A stretch of 64,000 nt of DNA from Corticium candelabrum (taxonomy: Eukaryota; Porifera; Homoscleromorpha; Homosclerophorida; Plakinidae), in NCBI RefSeq assembly GCF_963422355.1, contig NC_085094.1, forward strand, positions 524,001-588,000. The letters run 5' to 3'. Both the position numbers and the translations under genes were made by a program. The first letter of the stretch is position 1; each line of letters starts with the position of its first letter. Positions 22,865 to 34,230 of this stretch are shown piece after piece. The notes beneath the pieces are model-generated. The model did no database searches, was not told the origin of the DNA, and was given only the letters and a program-made list of their open reading frames with translations.

Positions 22865-23505
22865 CCACAATGATTCATCTATGGTATACGTTTGCTCGTC
22901 TTGTAAAGAAGCATGAAAGAAAAAGTCTCGCAAATTGCCTTCCTATAAATATTGGCAAACTCTTCATTGCCATGGAGTTGCTGTGATCGTCTGCTATATG
23001 TCGAATATCTTTGTTGTCCAGTCTGCAAAAAAGACAGAAGGCTTTGGTATTTCAACATACGTTTTGGGGAATCGTAGTTGCTCTAGGTGAGGTAGATGCA
23101 ATTGCAGTTGCGATTCCTAGACAGTATTCCTTAATGGGTTCCATGTGACTGCTGTCTATTTTGATATCGTCAAAAATGACCAACTTGCTAGAGTCACCAT
23201 CCAGTTCCTCGACGGGTATCACCTCTTTTGGTTTGAGTATTTGGAATTTTCGATTCACCCCACGGTCTCCAAGAAACGATAAAAGTCTTGCAGCAGTCGA
23301 CATTTTGTCTGACCTGGAAGGATGACGTAGATAATCGTCTCATCAGAAATCATCCATCTCATCAGCATGTTACATAACAATGGTGTCTTTCCACATCTCA
23401 TCGGGCCCACCACGAGGTAATGGCAATCAGAGAGTAGGAAATGCCAACCATCTTTCGGCCCAGCTCGCCTCGCCACCTGGTGTCATTAAAATTGATGAGA
23501 TCCAT
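22865..23505 (-). pseudogene. ATP: Polinton A32-type packaging ATPase
   Basis: FtsK/HerA-superfamily ATPase that drives DNA into the capsid. The start is probably ATG 23,505 (MDLINFND), with a frameshift before the Walker A motif VGPMRCGKT (about 23,385-23,410). A second frame (from about 23,300) carries the Walker B motif KLVIFDD (about 23,175). A third has the C-terminal LDNKDIRHIADDHSNS segment (about 22,990). Three frames are needed to cover about 210 residues, close to the normal length. The motifs and spacing make the identification firm although the gene is dead. Confidence 0.85.
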
Positions 23506-23539
23506 TTTATGTGGCCTATATATATATATATAGGCTACA

Positions 23540-24110
23540 CAGAATGTCGATTAACAAGTTTGGAACGAGCAGAGAGGTCGACAACTTGCAGCAAATCAAT
23601 CATGACGTCAAATTGTTGAAAGGTAGGACAAATTTGGAGCAGAGAGAATTGGTAGAAAGTTCTGATCGGAAGGAACACCAAAGACTATCACAATCTTGGA
23701 TAAGACCACGCATGGGATTAAAACCGATGTAAACAACATGATTGACAAGCAAAATGCACTTTGTACTAAGTTGAATGGTATTCAAACCCAAGTCGATGAA
23801 TTGAAACCAAGGTGGATAGAATTCAAAATGATTTGAATACTATTAGTGTTGTTGTGAACAAAATGAAAACCACGGTAAATAATCTTACTCCAGCAGACAA
23901 CTTATTAAGCCTAGTTCACAATACACCTCACGTCGCGGTCGCGTCGGAAGCGGCATCCTTTGACGCGAGACGACGCGACGCGAGGTGTATTGTGAACCAG
24001 GCTTTACTTCAAAACATGACTAGCAGAATTCAACACCTTCTAGTTCTTACTTACCAGTTAAAAGATATTTGAAAAGACTTGGATGAGTTGAAAGAAGGTG
24101 TAAAAGTATC
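23540..24110 (+). pseudogene. Polinton plus-strand coiled-coil ORF, interrupted by a MITE
   Basis: Shifted frames encode heptad-like segments: FGTSREVDNLQQINHDVKLL, NGIQTQVDELKP, and VNKMKTTVNNLTPADN, then after a 96-bp MITE (23,908-24,003) NMTSRIQHLLVLTYQLKD. Together they suggest a long coiled coil, such as a fibre or spike stalk. No globular domain is recognised. It is encoded opposite to the core genes. Confidence 0.45.
23908..24003. mobile_element. 96-bp MITE with TTA target duplication
   Basis: Starts AGCCTAGTTCACAATACACC and ends with the near-perfect inverse (GGTGTATTGTGAACCAGGCT), flanked by TTA on both sides. It inserted into the coiled-coil ORF of the Polinton, so it is younger than the Polinton insertion. 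The termini match those of the larger elements at 45,369-46,057 and 59,341-59,909. Confidence 0.85.
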
Positions 24111-24118
24111 TAACCCTA

Positions 24119-24155
<37 letters not shown>
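24119..24155. repeat. (TA)n microsatellite
   Basis: About 18 TA units upstream of the next plus-strand ORF. Confidence 0.95.
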
Positions 24156-24156
<1 letters not shown>

Positions 24157-24408
24157 CAAGACGATTTCAGCAATCAACTTCAATTACATCGACGGCGATA
24201 TGTCGGAGAGTGACATCTGTATGCTCACCCAGCTGTACCTCACCTACCACTGCCAATGTTGGTGTTATAGAAAACTGTTTAGATCTTTTAAACGCAAAGA
24301 CTTGGCACTTCACGTGACCTCGGCCGGGTTGGAGACGGGGTGTCACAGTGGGTGTCTTTGTGAATCTCATCGCGCTCAGTGTGGCCGGGTTGGGTTCTAC
24401 ACACACTG

Positions 24409-24720
24409 ATGATGAAGAAGGATTATCCTAAAAAAGTGGAAACCTGTCGATTTGCCTATACCAGCTACCAAAGAGAGTTGAACACATTGAAAGGATGCCT
24501 TCGAGGAAAAGAGTTTGACGAGGCTATTCTGCTCTTTGAACTCAGCCGATTGGCTGACCTTGTCACAGATATGTGTCCTTCCATTACGAATAAGCTAAGT
24601 AGAAAGTACTATAAAAAGTTCAAAAAGACAACATTGCAGGACCTTGTTCGGATGTGGCACCACCACCCGTCACTGTGCGCAAGACTTCTATATAACATTA
24701 TATATACCAGTCATGAATGA
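24409..24720 (+). CDS. Polinton plus-strand accessory ORF
   Basis: An intact 103-codon ORF starting MMKKDYPKKVETCRFAYTSY, with a helical central part (FDEAILLFELSRLADLV) and a basic segment (KLSRKYYKKFKK). No family recognised. It sits between the coiled-coil ORF and another plus-strand relic, forming a plus-strand accessory block between the ATPase and polymerase genes. Confidence 0.5.
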   Translation: MMKKDYPKKVETCRFAYTSYQRELNTLKGCLRGKEFDEAILLFELSRLADLVTDMCPSITNKLSRKYYKKFKKTTLQDLVRMWHHHPSLCARLLYNIIYTSHE

Positions 24721-24768
24721 TTACGAGGTATATAACATTATATATACCAGTCATAGATGATTACGAGG
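24691..24768. repeat. 39-bp direct duplication
   Basis: The sequence beginning ATAACATTATATATACCAGT and ending ATTACGAGGT occurs twice in tandem with one mismatch (ATGAATGAT versus ATAGATGAT), spanning the stop codon of the preceding ORF. Confidence 0.85.
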
Positions 24769-24849
24769 TGCCTCTTTCACCCTACAAAGATGTGTGACAG
24801 TTGGCCTGAAAACCAGCCGCTTGGGTGATGGAGACTTTCTTTGATCGTG

Positions 24850-25116
24850 GCAGATGGATGTCAGTGGTTGCAGCAATCTAGAATTGTTTCTAGAGGAGGG
24901 TGTATTTACAAATATACAATAAACTTTGCCAACGAGTTGTTAGAATTGAAAGCGCTATCATTCCAACTCACCGTCAAATTACAACACTGAATGGTCAATG
25001 AATTGCTGATCCATCTGTCGTTACATCACAGACGGATGATCGTCATTGATGTTTCCAATATCGAGGAGACTCTATGTGAGATTTTCCCTCAACTCCAACA
25101 AAGTCTTTTAAAATGA
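24850..25116 (+). pseudogene. Polinton plus-strand accessory ORF with one in-frame stop
   Basis: The frame from 24,850 (ADGCQWLQQSRIVSRGGC...) to TGA 25,116 has a single internal TGA after KLQH, followed immediately by ATG (MVNELLIHLSLHHRRMIVID). Composition is clearly protein-like; no family recognised. Either one gene with a point nonsense mutation or two short genes. Confidence 0.4.
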
Positions 25117-25129
25117 TTGATTAGAGGAT

Positions 25130-28100
25130 GGGTCGTCAAGAATATCAAATATCTTCGGCTTGATATCAGCTAGTATATGGGTTCTGTGTGAATGCCATCC
25201 AGTAAGACTTGCCGTTTGTCATAATATGCACTGAGACCAAGTTTATCTTGCAGATATGTCTTCATACATCCTCCCACCATTCGGTAGCCTTGATTTTGGG
25301 GAGTAATCATTTCAACCTTGGAGAGTTGAGACGTAGCGCCACCAGGTGATATCGTTGTGCTTGTTGCTCATCCATTTGGCAGAGGCTTTATTCTTTGACC
25401 GGCTCTATCGTCCACATAGTAGCATTTGCTGCATAAAGCGTTGGCCCGTGATCGTTCAAACTCTAGTTTGAATAGGCCTGGGGTGTGGTGCAGTTGCTCC
25501 ATTGATTCCAAGCCAGCCATTCTTAGCAATGACTCTGAAAGTCTTGCACCAGTTCTGGTCGCACCGTTTCGTCTAAGGTCTTGGTAGATAGAGACATGTA
25601 CAGACAGTCGGTATCCATCTGGATCAACTCAAAGTCATGCCACGTACTTGTCGAGGACGTCATAGTAGAATTCTAGCATCTTCAGTTTGGCGAGTTGGTC
25701 CACCGCGATGCCAACTTGGAAAGTGCGTCTGGTTGTGATCTGAGGTTTTTGTGAATGGAGCTCATAGGCGTCGCCAATTTCCTCGTACCCCTAGGCGTCA
25801 AACCAGACGCTTCTCATGGCTCGGTTGACAACGTTTTCGACTTTGGTGTAGGTAGCATTGATCTGGCACTCCAGTGCTTCGTGAGTTTGCCATAGGCACT
25901 GTTACCAAACAGCTTGAACACTTCTGCCAATAGGGTCTTTTCTCTATCCACATCTCCGGTGCATCTCGCCTTGGTGACCTGTTTCACAAACCACTCAAAT
26001 ATCTTCTTGGCGTTGTCGTCAATCATGCGATAAACGACAGTGACCTCTAGCCCGTGTTCAATGTACCACCGGAGTATGGGAGCATACAGGAGGATCTTGT
26101 TGGCACACATGGTTCCAAGTAGCTTTTTTGTTCCCATGCGTTTTCTGCCGGTGCGTTGTAGATAGTCCAACATGTCTTGAGGGACGTCGGCTTCATCCAC
26201 TTCTCGATTGATGAATAGGGAACACATCCTGCAGATTTATTGCAAAGGTGCGGCGGGACTCGGATGTCTACCTCTGCGTAACCAAACCACGTTCCCGTGA
26301 GCAGTTTATCAATAAATGGTTTGACACACTGGGGGTTGTCAGTGTCAGACTTCTCCTGGTCCGTAGGGCATTTCACTGGACATTGTCCAGAGTTATAGGG
26401 CATTGGCATCGATTCCCACAAACTCTTGATAAAGGAGTGCGTTGTCATACTGATGGTATCTGATGCGCGTGACTCCGACCTCGTGATACCTCATGAACAC
26501 CAGACTTGAATCGCCGGTGACCACATTTTTCAGAATGTTGTAAGCCTCGCTGTTGGGCACAATTGATGGGTGCCTTGGAGTAGAAACTGTAGGGACACAA
26601 ATGGAAGTGACGACGACGTCTTTCAAGATGTCGACCCCATACTCGTGGTAAAAGTTGCTCATCTTGGTGAGTGCTTCTACAAAGGGTTCGACATTGAGAT
26701 CGTTGTAGTATGACAACCAATTGGCAAAGGTGGTAATCTCTCGTTCTCAGAATGTATGCTTGCATGATCTTCCATTCTTCAAGGATGAGTTGGTACAGTA
26801 CTGGTTTTTTAGTTTAGAGTACCAATCTGGGTAGTTGGGTAGTCAACGGTATTGCAGTTTGTCGAGACTATCGAACCACTCGTAGGGAACAAGCTTTTCT
26901 GCAGTTGGCAGTTGTAGGCTTTGATCTACTTTTCGTAGCTGGTGCCCAGCCCCAGGTAGTTCAATATGTCCAGGAATTGGATTTGGGGGCAATAGAAACA
27001 TGGTCTGGTTGGCCTATTTTGGCAACCTTGACCTTTTTTATTGTGTCAGTGATCTTATTCACAAAGTGCTCTCGGATAAGGTTTATATCATATTTTCCAC
27101 AATTGAACCCTAGCACTGGAACTTGGTCGCACCACTCTTGGATTCAATGCTTTTGTTTGGTGGGCAGATATTCGAGATCTGGGAGATATCGTTGAGGAAT
27201 GACTTCTCGTATCCGTTCTGCTCATCTCTGGACCCCGTCGACAAAGTTTGCAACGAATTGTTTGGGGTCAGCATTGCATAGATAGGTGGAGAGCTGTATC
27301 GTATCGCCTATAGAGACCAAGATAGGGGTGTGTTTGATCTCGAGATGTATGGTGTCATTGTGAGTGAGCGGGCCTGTCTCTTGTCGAGATAGGCTTCGAA
27401 GTCGTACACAAAGATGTGTGGATAGGCTTCATTTTTGGTTCTGGGATCGGAAAATGCTTGCTGGTTTGGGGCATCTCAAATTCCCACATGACCACAAGAT
27501 CAAACAAACACTCGCGCGAGATCAATCAATACAAGAACAAACCTTTGTCGGGTTGATGTTTGGGACATCCGTGCCAGCAACAGCCGTGGAATTGGAATAC
27601 AGTTCAACCGATCTTCCCATCAACAAGACATGCTGTTGAAACATTCCTGTGGTCATCGTGTTGGGATAGTGGGCGGGTTGTCATGTCAGTTGCCATGGTT
27701 GCTCGGTTGGCTGGTACACGTGAATACCTATCTGATTTTTCGATAGCGTCGAGATTGTCTAGATTAGTCTTGCGTACATCGAGGCTCTGCTCATTGTAGA
27801 GGGATGTGGCGTGCTCCTTGGCTTTGATAGTACTCAGATCGCACCCTTGATGTAGAGCAAGACAGCAAAATAAAAAATAGGCTGTCATTCAATGTGTCCA
27901 GAGCAACAAGGCCCTTCTTCTGACACAGCCATTCGGGTAGGAATCCTGTGCCGAGTTGAGCTTCTCGTGTCTGGATGATGGACAAGTGGACTTCGATAAA
28001 TCGTACAAACACCCACTTGCTGTTGGGACGATTCATGTTGTCTGTGGTCAGTCTGTCTTCTTCTTGTTTGGATATCCAGTCGCGGGATTGTTGGAGCCGA

Positions 28101-28144
28101 TTCATTCTCTTGCTGCTGGATAGGTTTTTGCTAAACAACATCAC
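25130..28144 (-). pseudogene. POLB: Polinton protein-primed DNA polymerase B
   Basis: Replicates the element using a protein primer. In transcription order: an N-terminal segment (NSKWVFVRFIEVHLSI, LGTGFLPEWL, then CCLALHQGCD in a shifted frame, 27,850-28,030); YNDLNVEPFVEALTKMSNFY (26,660-26,710); the RYHEVGVTRIRYHQYDNALL region (26,420-26,500); motif B KLFGNSAYGKL (about 25,875-25,910); motif C, read here as MDTDCLYM (25,607-25,615 encode DTD, with Cys in place of the usual Ser); and TPGLFKLEFERSRANALCSK in the thumb (about 25,430-25,490). At least six frameshifts or stops over 3 kb. The order and motifs match Polinton PolB. Confidence 0.88.
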
Positions 28145-28149
28145 TTTAC

Positions 28150-29323
28150 CATCTTCAATATTTCGAATTCAATAGGTGTAGGAGTGGTTGAGGAAGAATG
28201 CCATCTGCTCGAGCGTGGAGTGTCAGCTTCTCCATCATTCTTTCGGTAAGCCTACCGTCTACACCTCAAAAGAATTGGAAGGTCACTGTTCTGAGCCATT
28301 TGGTCACTTGTTCTCGTTGACCATCTACTTAGTAGTGCGTTCAGGAGACAAGCACCTTTCTTTCCTTGCGATGTGTGATGTTAGGAGTATGTGTTCCATT
28401 ATTGGGATAAGTTTTATGACAGCTAAGAGGTATCGTAAATTTTGCATATCTTGACTCACTTTTTGGCTTACAATGAGGCATCGACCTCTTCGCAAATTTC
28501 TTGCAATTCGACTTGACCCTGCGCAGGATTGTCGACGACTCTGTGCAGTGCCAAATATCGCCCAGTTTGACAGGCGCATTGAGCGTTGTTAAAATTAGTG
28601 GGTTTGAGCAACATTGAACAACTGACAATAAGCCTAACTCTAACACTAATCCAGACTCTAATTCTACTTAACTGCATAATTGTATCAGACATCAGTTGAT
28701 TATCAGAAGCAAAAACAAGTTACCCATGTGTTACAATGGATATGTAAGCAATATGGTGCAGTAACAGTCTGTTAAAATGTGTTGCATGTCAAATATCCTT
28801 TATAGCTTAGAAAAGCCTGGTTATAACAGTTAAAGAAATGTCTTTACTCTAGCAAGACAAATATGCTATTACCAAACCTGTTCCAGGTCTATGGAACACA
28901 CAATGCAAGTCTGAATACATGGTTCATTTGCTTAATCAGGTTGATATCACTGCAACTAATTAAAAACGAGCAGCTACTGTACTTGCTTATAAAACTCAAT
29001 TGACTGACCAGCATGCAGCAGCAGCAGCAGGCTGCAAGATGTTCTCCACAATTATGTTGGAGATTGAATCTATGTAAAACTTGCCTGAAACGTAATTGTT
29101 GTATAAACTTGAGAAACAAGGTGAACTATAATGGCTCATGAACGCACTTATCTCTAGTAGAACACCACACATCCAAAACTTGCAAAGCATATGACAACAA
29201 GACTTTCCTAACTTGTAAATAATATTCAATCATGTCTATTCAATTGCTTATTATTGATTGATCATTACATCCATATTAAACATGCATGCATGCATGAGAA
29301 TAACTGACAAAGAAATCAAACAC
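28150..29323. other. Right end of Polinton and rest of bora intron 8
   Basis: No ORF supported. The candidate right terminal repeat of the Polinton ends at 28,567. Beyond it is unique-looking AT-rich intron up to bora exon 8, with a short (GCA)n run near 29,012 and repeated GCAT at 29,281-29,296. Confidence 0.5.
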
Positions 29324-29582
29324 CTAATGACTGGCCATTCACGCTCCACGTAGACATACTTGCTTCATTAGGTGATCTTTCTAATAGTGTCGATTGATCT
29401 ATCTCATCTTGGCTGAATATTGGAGACAAACCAGCTACAAGGTTGGCACACTGGCATACTGATATCCTTGATAGTAATGGCGATGCTTCCATTGGGCTCT
29501 GCCTGTCTCCAGGACTAGACTGACATGATTTTGGTAGTAAAGGACTGGCAGGCATCTGATGCTGCTTCAAGCAATCAGCAGA
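29324..29582 (-). CDS. BORA: Bora, exon 8
   Basis: Acceptor TTTTCTTGCAG, phase 0; donor TCATTAG|GTGTTT, phase 1. It encodes 86 residues rich in Ser-Pro (SPLLPKSCQSSPGDRQSPME, LSPIFSQDEIDQSTLLERSP), comparable to the SP-rich central region of Bora that is a target of mitotic kinases. Phase matches both neighbours. Confidence 0.75.
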
Positions 29583-30077
29583 CTGCAAGAAAATCAGTTA
29601 TAATTCATTCGTTCATTCAAACATCATCCACGTACATACTAATCAAACATTAAGCAATCTAATTGACTTTACTGCCAATTCAATATTACATGTTTGCTAT
29701 TAGAGAAATTTATTGTGTTACTGCCAATCAGTTTATTTGTTCTAAATCAGAAATTCACAATTGCTAAAGTAAGTAAAGTTATGAAAGACAAGAAGCAAAT
29801 GCAGATGACATTTCAAATAGAGATAAAAACCCTCTAACCCTAGGATATGCATGATAACAAAACAAGCCTAAATGTCAAGTCTTCAGCAGATCCAATAAAT
29901 TACAATCACATTTAAAAGGCAAACATTCTGCTACTAAATAATCATAATTACAACCAAGCAATTCTGTTATTTCCCTTTTGAAGACTAAAATTTATCCCTG
30001 TTTCATTTAATATCAGTTATTGTGGTCTTCCCAACTCCAAATTTTGTGCAATGGCAATATAGGGGTGCATTTCTATA

Positions 30078-30483
30078 CCTCTTCTGGCTCTTCTGGAAGA
30101 GTCTTCTAAGAAGGCGCAGAAAAAACTGGCAGAGCTAAAAGTGTCAGAAGAGATCGTGCTTGCGCAGTAAAGCTGCTAGACCGGATGTTTGCAAACAGAA
30201 TAGATGAAAGTTGTTGTACATGGGCCAACTGCTTGTTACTTGACTGTGCACTACAGACAGACTCTTGATCATGATCATCCCTTGTAATTCCAGACATGAA
30301 GTCCCTGGGCTGTCACTCCATGAAAACATCCATTCTCTTATCCGCTGCTGCTTTCCACCCTACTGGGGCACCAATGCTTGTCTCCACAACAGCGTCAATG
30401 TTGGCCATTAGTGCGCAAAGCATACAAACTGCACATGCGGCAGTTCTTTTCTACTGCCTCTTCTGAGTTTCAGTCAGAAGAGG
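30078..30483. mobile_element. 406-bp MITE with TA duplication
   Basis: Short inverted ends CCTCTTCTGGC.../...TCAGAAGAGG flanked by TA on both sides suggest a Tc1/mariner-type MITE in bora intron 7. Internal sequence without ORF. Ends are short, so confidence is moderate. Confidence 0.5.
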
Positions 30484-30919
30484 TAAAGAAATGCTCAATA
30501 GGACAACATCTCCAGCTATTAAAAATCGTCAGCTTCTAATCTATTGTAATCACTACATACCTACGCTTCTTAGAAGTTTCATCGTTTTCACTGCCATCAT
30601 GCATGAAGTCACTATACAGTTACTGAGTAGTAACAGTACAGTACACTCAATCTAGCCAATATGACATGATATCCACATGACTGTCAAATATGTAAAGGTC
30701 AGATATGCAAGAGTCAGATTAGCAAGAGTCAGATTAGCAAGAGGTGGATAAGTGAGGGTACACTGTAATGGAAGATATATCAATAAGTTAATTAACTTAT
30801 ATATGATATTATCCTATACAAATATACAGTTTGTGTATATGGTAAATGTACCACACTGTTTTAGTAATTTAGTGATAATCTAATCATCACTAACGTGAAA
30901 CCAACAACTTGTACCTCAC

Positions 30920-31141
30920 CTTTATTCCTTTGTTAGAAACCATAAGCCTATCATGTCCATCATCTAAAATCACTGAATCTACTGAAGTAGCTTCAGTATC
31001 TCCCTCTGGCTCAAAAGGAGCTTCAAATAATTTTCTTCTGAAAGAATTAAAAGACAAGTCCTGCAATTTCTCCATCTCTTCAGATAGTTGCCACTGAGGA
31101 ATATCCATGTCACCATAAAATGCTCCATCTTGACACTCAGT
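30920..31141 (-). CDS. BORA: Bora, exon 7
   Basis: Acceptor GTTGCTGCTCAG and donor AAG|GTGAGG, both phase 0; 74 residues. It contains TECQDG...MDIPQWQLSEEMEKL followed by SFNSFRRKLFEAP, which aligns with the CQT...LP..FNLE...SSLRRKLF block of animal Bora. This conserved RRKLF patch identifies the exon independently of exons 1-5. Confidence 0.85.
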
Positions 31142-32170
31142 CTGAGCAGCAACTACAGTATGGACAAAGATATACACTGTGATTTAATCCCTAGTAATAG
31201 CCAAACAACTACTGCTAGCTATCTAAGTACTTAAGTTGAGTGCACAATTGTTGCAAGACAAAGTTTTATTGCATTTTATTGCGTACTGAAGATAGATACT
31301 ACCTAGTTACTCAATACCGTATGACAGTTTATTGCTTTCACAAATATTTGATATTATAATACAATTCTTATATGCAACCTGGACTTGTGAGTTTTATGCA
31401 TGATCAGAGCTTCATAAACTCTTTAGTAAACCATCTACATACTACATCATGTCATGCATATTAAATCAAATTTAGTCAGATTGCCAAAAATTGGGCATAT
31501 TTGAGAAAGTTACAAGTGACATCCCATCACACATGCACAGACCTGCCAACCCGGCCAAATCAAACTGCGTGAGTTTGCCAGAAAAATGTAGGAAATAAAA
31601 AAATTAGAGATGCCTACAATAACACATCAATATCAATAAACGTTATGTCATAATGAGCATTAAATAATGTATGTATTTAACTATTTGCATGCCCACTCAG
31701 AGTAGTAACCAATAATTAATTAAAGTACACTTAATTAAAGAGTCAGAGTCATGCATCTTCCAGTTCAACCGTCTAACGATCGATTCATATGCCATGATTC
31801 TGAAATGATAAGTACATTTCAGAAAGCCTCAGAGGACTGCCTGGATTACAGATTACAAAATTTTACAACCATCTAACGTTCCTTATGAATAGGGCTTTTG
31901 AAGAACATAAGAACTTATTAATTACATTAAATGCATAATGGAGAACTACGTAGAAGATGACAACATACATCTAGATGTACGTATGTTTCTGAGGATGTAG
32001 ATGGTAGAACCCCGCGGGCGATTAGCGTATCTCTCCACTCTAGATCTGCTAAGCATTTTGGGTCAGCTTTAGAAAAGCAGGCTTCACTATATATTCTGTT
32101 CAGAGTACAGTACCACATGCAGACGGCTTATAGTGGCAGCTGAGCAGCACTAGTCTTACGTAGCTAAACC
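31142..32170. other. Part of bora intron 6, no feature recognised
   Basis: AT-rich intronic DNA up to the tandem repeat at 32,171. No exon or transposon signature supported. Confidence 0.4.
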
Positions 32171-32307
32171 CTACAGTACCTGCCATCATACTTCCCGCCC
32201 TTACAGTACCTGCCATCATACTTCCCGTCCTTACAGTACCTGCCATCATACTTCCCACCCTTACAGTACCTGCCATCATACTTCCAACAGAAGTATGATG
32301 GCAGGTA
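32171..32307. repeat. Four 30-bp tandem repeats ending in a hairpin
   Basis: Four near-identical 30-bp units (CTACAGTACCTGCCATCATA CTTCCCGCCC-type) run 32,171-32,290. The last one is followed by an inverted copy of part of the unit, so TACCTGCCATCATACTTC and GAAGTATGATGGCAGGTA can pair around a 5-base loop (32,267-32,307). Confidence 0.85.
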
Positions 32308-33050
32308 ATGGTCTGGCTAGAGCAGCACGCCCATGGTATGGTATGACAGTTTATAGAGTTTTCCAAGACCAACTCCTCCTTCTATATTCAGTTGATAAAA
32401 TTTTGACAAATATAGAAAGAACCCGATGGAGAGAGGGGCTGGCACACATAAACGTAAAGATATACATTGATACAGGTATTTCTACCTATTATACGTGTAC
32501 ACACAACAAGCACACTTATCAGTCATGCCCATTAGTCACACCCACCAAAGGTCAGAAAATGTTGGAAATTTTATGCCAAATGCAGTTAGGCGAGAGAAAG
32601 ATCCCAATCGTGGGAGTTTCCCACTCAATGCGGGAGAGTTGGCAGTTCTGCATGTATACAATGAACACAAAAAGCCTGGAAAAGTAAAATAGTGCAAATT
32701 GCTGTGATATTATCTTGATCCTGAACAGACATAGAATGCATGCTAATAAAGCTAGACACCATAAATAACAACACTAAGCCATAACAACCATAAGTTTTCA
32801 AAATCTGGCCCTATGCTGTGGCAACACTGAAAATACCAATTGATGGCACAAAGGTACTACTATTATCACACTTTTAACATCAAGGTTAGTCCATAAGTTA
32901 TTCCACTGGTCACAGCTTCTTAATTAAGACTAACATTCTAATTGAAACACAAAGTTATAAACCCTGTCGGACCTACAAACGCAGTTTCATAGCCATAAAT
33001 AGTTGTGTACAAACGGCGACTTGGATACATGTAGTATGTACTGATTCTAA

Positions 33051-33955
33051 TAGCCTTTTCACACGAGTTCCTTTCCAAACTGAGCTGAACTCAGCCAGCC
33101 CATGCCAGAAAGCTGAGCCAATTCCCATTCACATGGCACTTAGACAAAGTGAGCCAGCTCACTTAAGCCGTGTTTACACAGGGCCCGCTAAACTATGGTA
33201 TGTGCTTGACCCGAGCTCGTAGTCCCAGGCCCGGCCCTGTTTTGCATTAACACGTCCATAACCACCATCGGCATCTCAGCTAGATGCACAGGGTCTAAAG
33301 TGTAGTCAATCACGCAGTTGTAAACAATGGCAGGTCGCAGAAGCATACTATGAACTAATGAAGAGGTGATGGCAATCATTGGGATACAAGGAGATGAGAG
33401 CATGCTAGACCAGCTCGATGTCATGACAAGAAAAGCAAACATGTTTGAAAAAATAGCTCATGATCTTCCGCCATGATTAACTGCATGCATGTGCTACTAA
33501 TCATAACCAGGGTCCGACCTGGCATTTAAAAGTGAGTCATGCCCGTGGGCCCAGGAACCAACTTGGCCCAAATAATTGTTGTGTAAACACATGGTCCCGG
33601 GTCCCATAACATCATGTAAACGGGGCTTTAGTGGTGGTGTGTCTCTTGCTATGCATGCTAGGTACATATGGACATGTGTACATTAGAAACGCCCATGCTA
33701 CAAAAAGCGAGAACGTCTGGCTAAGCGAGTATGATACGGGAAAGGGTATGGCTATCAAGACTACAGTTTGACTTGGTTACTGTTCACATAAATAATGGTG
33801 AGCCAAGCTGACCAAGCCAAAACGTGCTGGCACATCAGTTTAAGGTGGGCCATTCCAGCATAGTTCGGCCTGCATTCACACAACCCTTCTTAAAAGTGAC
33901 CCAACCTGTGCTGACCAGTGTTGGCCAGGTTATAAGTGCTCGTATGAACGGGCTG
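33051..33955. mobile_element. Outer MITE with TAA duplication
   Basis: Ends TAGCCTTTTCACACGAG and CTCGTATGAACGGGCTG are inverted relatives and are flanked by TAA (33,048-33,050 and 33,956-33,958). The element contains a second, younger MITE at 33,166-33,627. No coding capacity. Lies in bora intron 6. Confidence 0.7.
33166..33627. mobile_element. Inner MITE with TTA duplication
   Basis: Starts AGCCGTGTTTACACAGGGCC and ends GGGTCCCATAACATCATGTAAACGGGGCT in inverted relation, flanked by TTA (33,163-33,165 and 33,628-33,630). It is nested inside the MITE at 33,051-33,955, so it is the younger of the two. Confidence 0.75.
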
Positions 33956-34230
33956 TAAGCGTAAATTACAATGATCAAACCTGATGGTACACCTTGTGTA
34001 GGTGTGTCTAGATTGCAAATGTGAACACTTCATTGATATAAAAGAATAGCTTTTGCAACAAATCACAAAACAATCCTATCAGTAAATTAGAGACTGGATT
34101 TAGCTTTCTTCCTGTAAGAAAGCCAAAAGTTTTACTAATGTTTTAGCATGTATGCTTATGCAACTACCACATACACAAACAAAATACTGCATGAACTTGC
34201 AACATCAAGTAAAACAATATATAACTAAAG

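Larger units (their letters stand above)
14386..28567 (-). mobile_element. Decayed Polinton/Maverick (adintovirus-like) element
   Basis: The interval contains in order (plus-strand coordinates) ankyrin-like ORFs, Cys-rich ORFs, integrase, zinc-ribbon protein, adenain-type protease, pX-like small protein, double-jelly-roll major capsid, penton, two accessory ORFs, A32-type packaging ATPase, several plus-strand accessory ORFs and protein-primed DNA polymerase B. That combination is diagnostic of Polintons/Mavericks. Core genes are on the minus strand, the same strand as bora, inside bora intron 8. Almost every gene carries frameshifts or stops, so this is an old copy. Ends are provisional: ACTGGGCGA followed by GCACAG occurs at 14,386-14,414 and inverted at 28,541-28,567. 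Confidence 0.9.
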
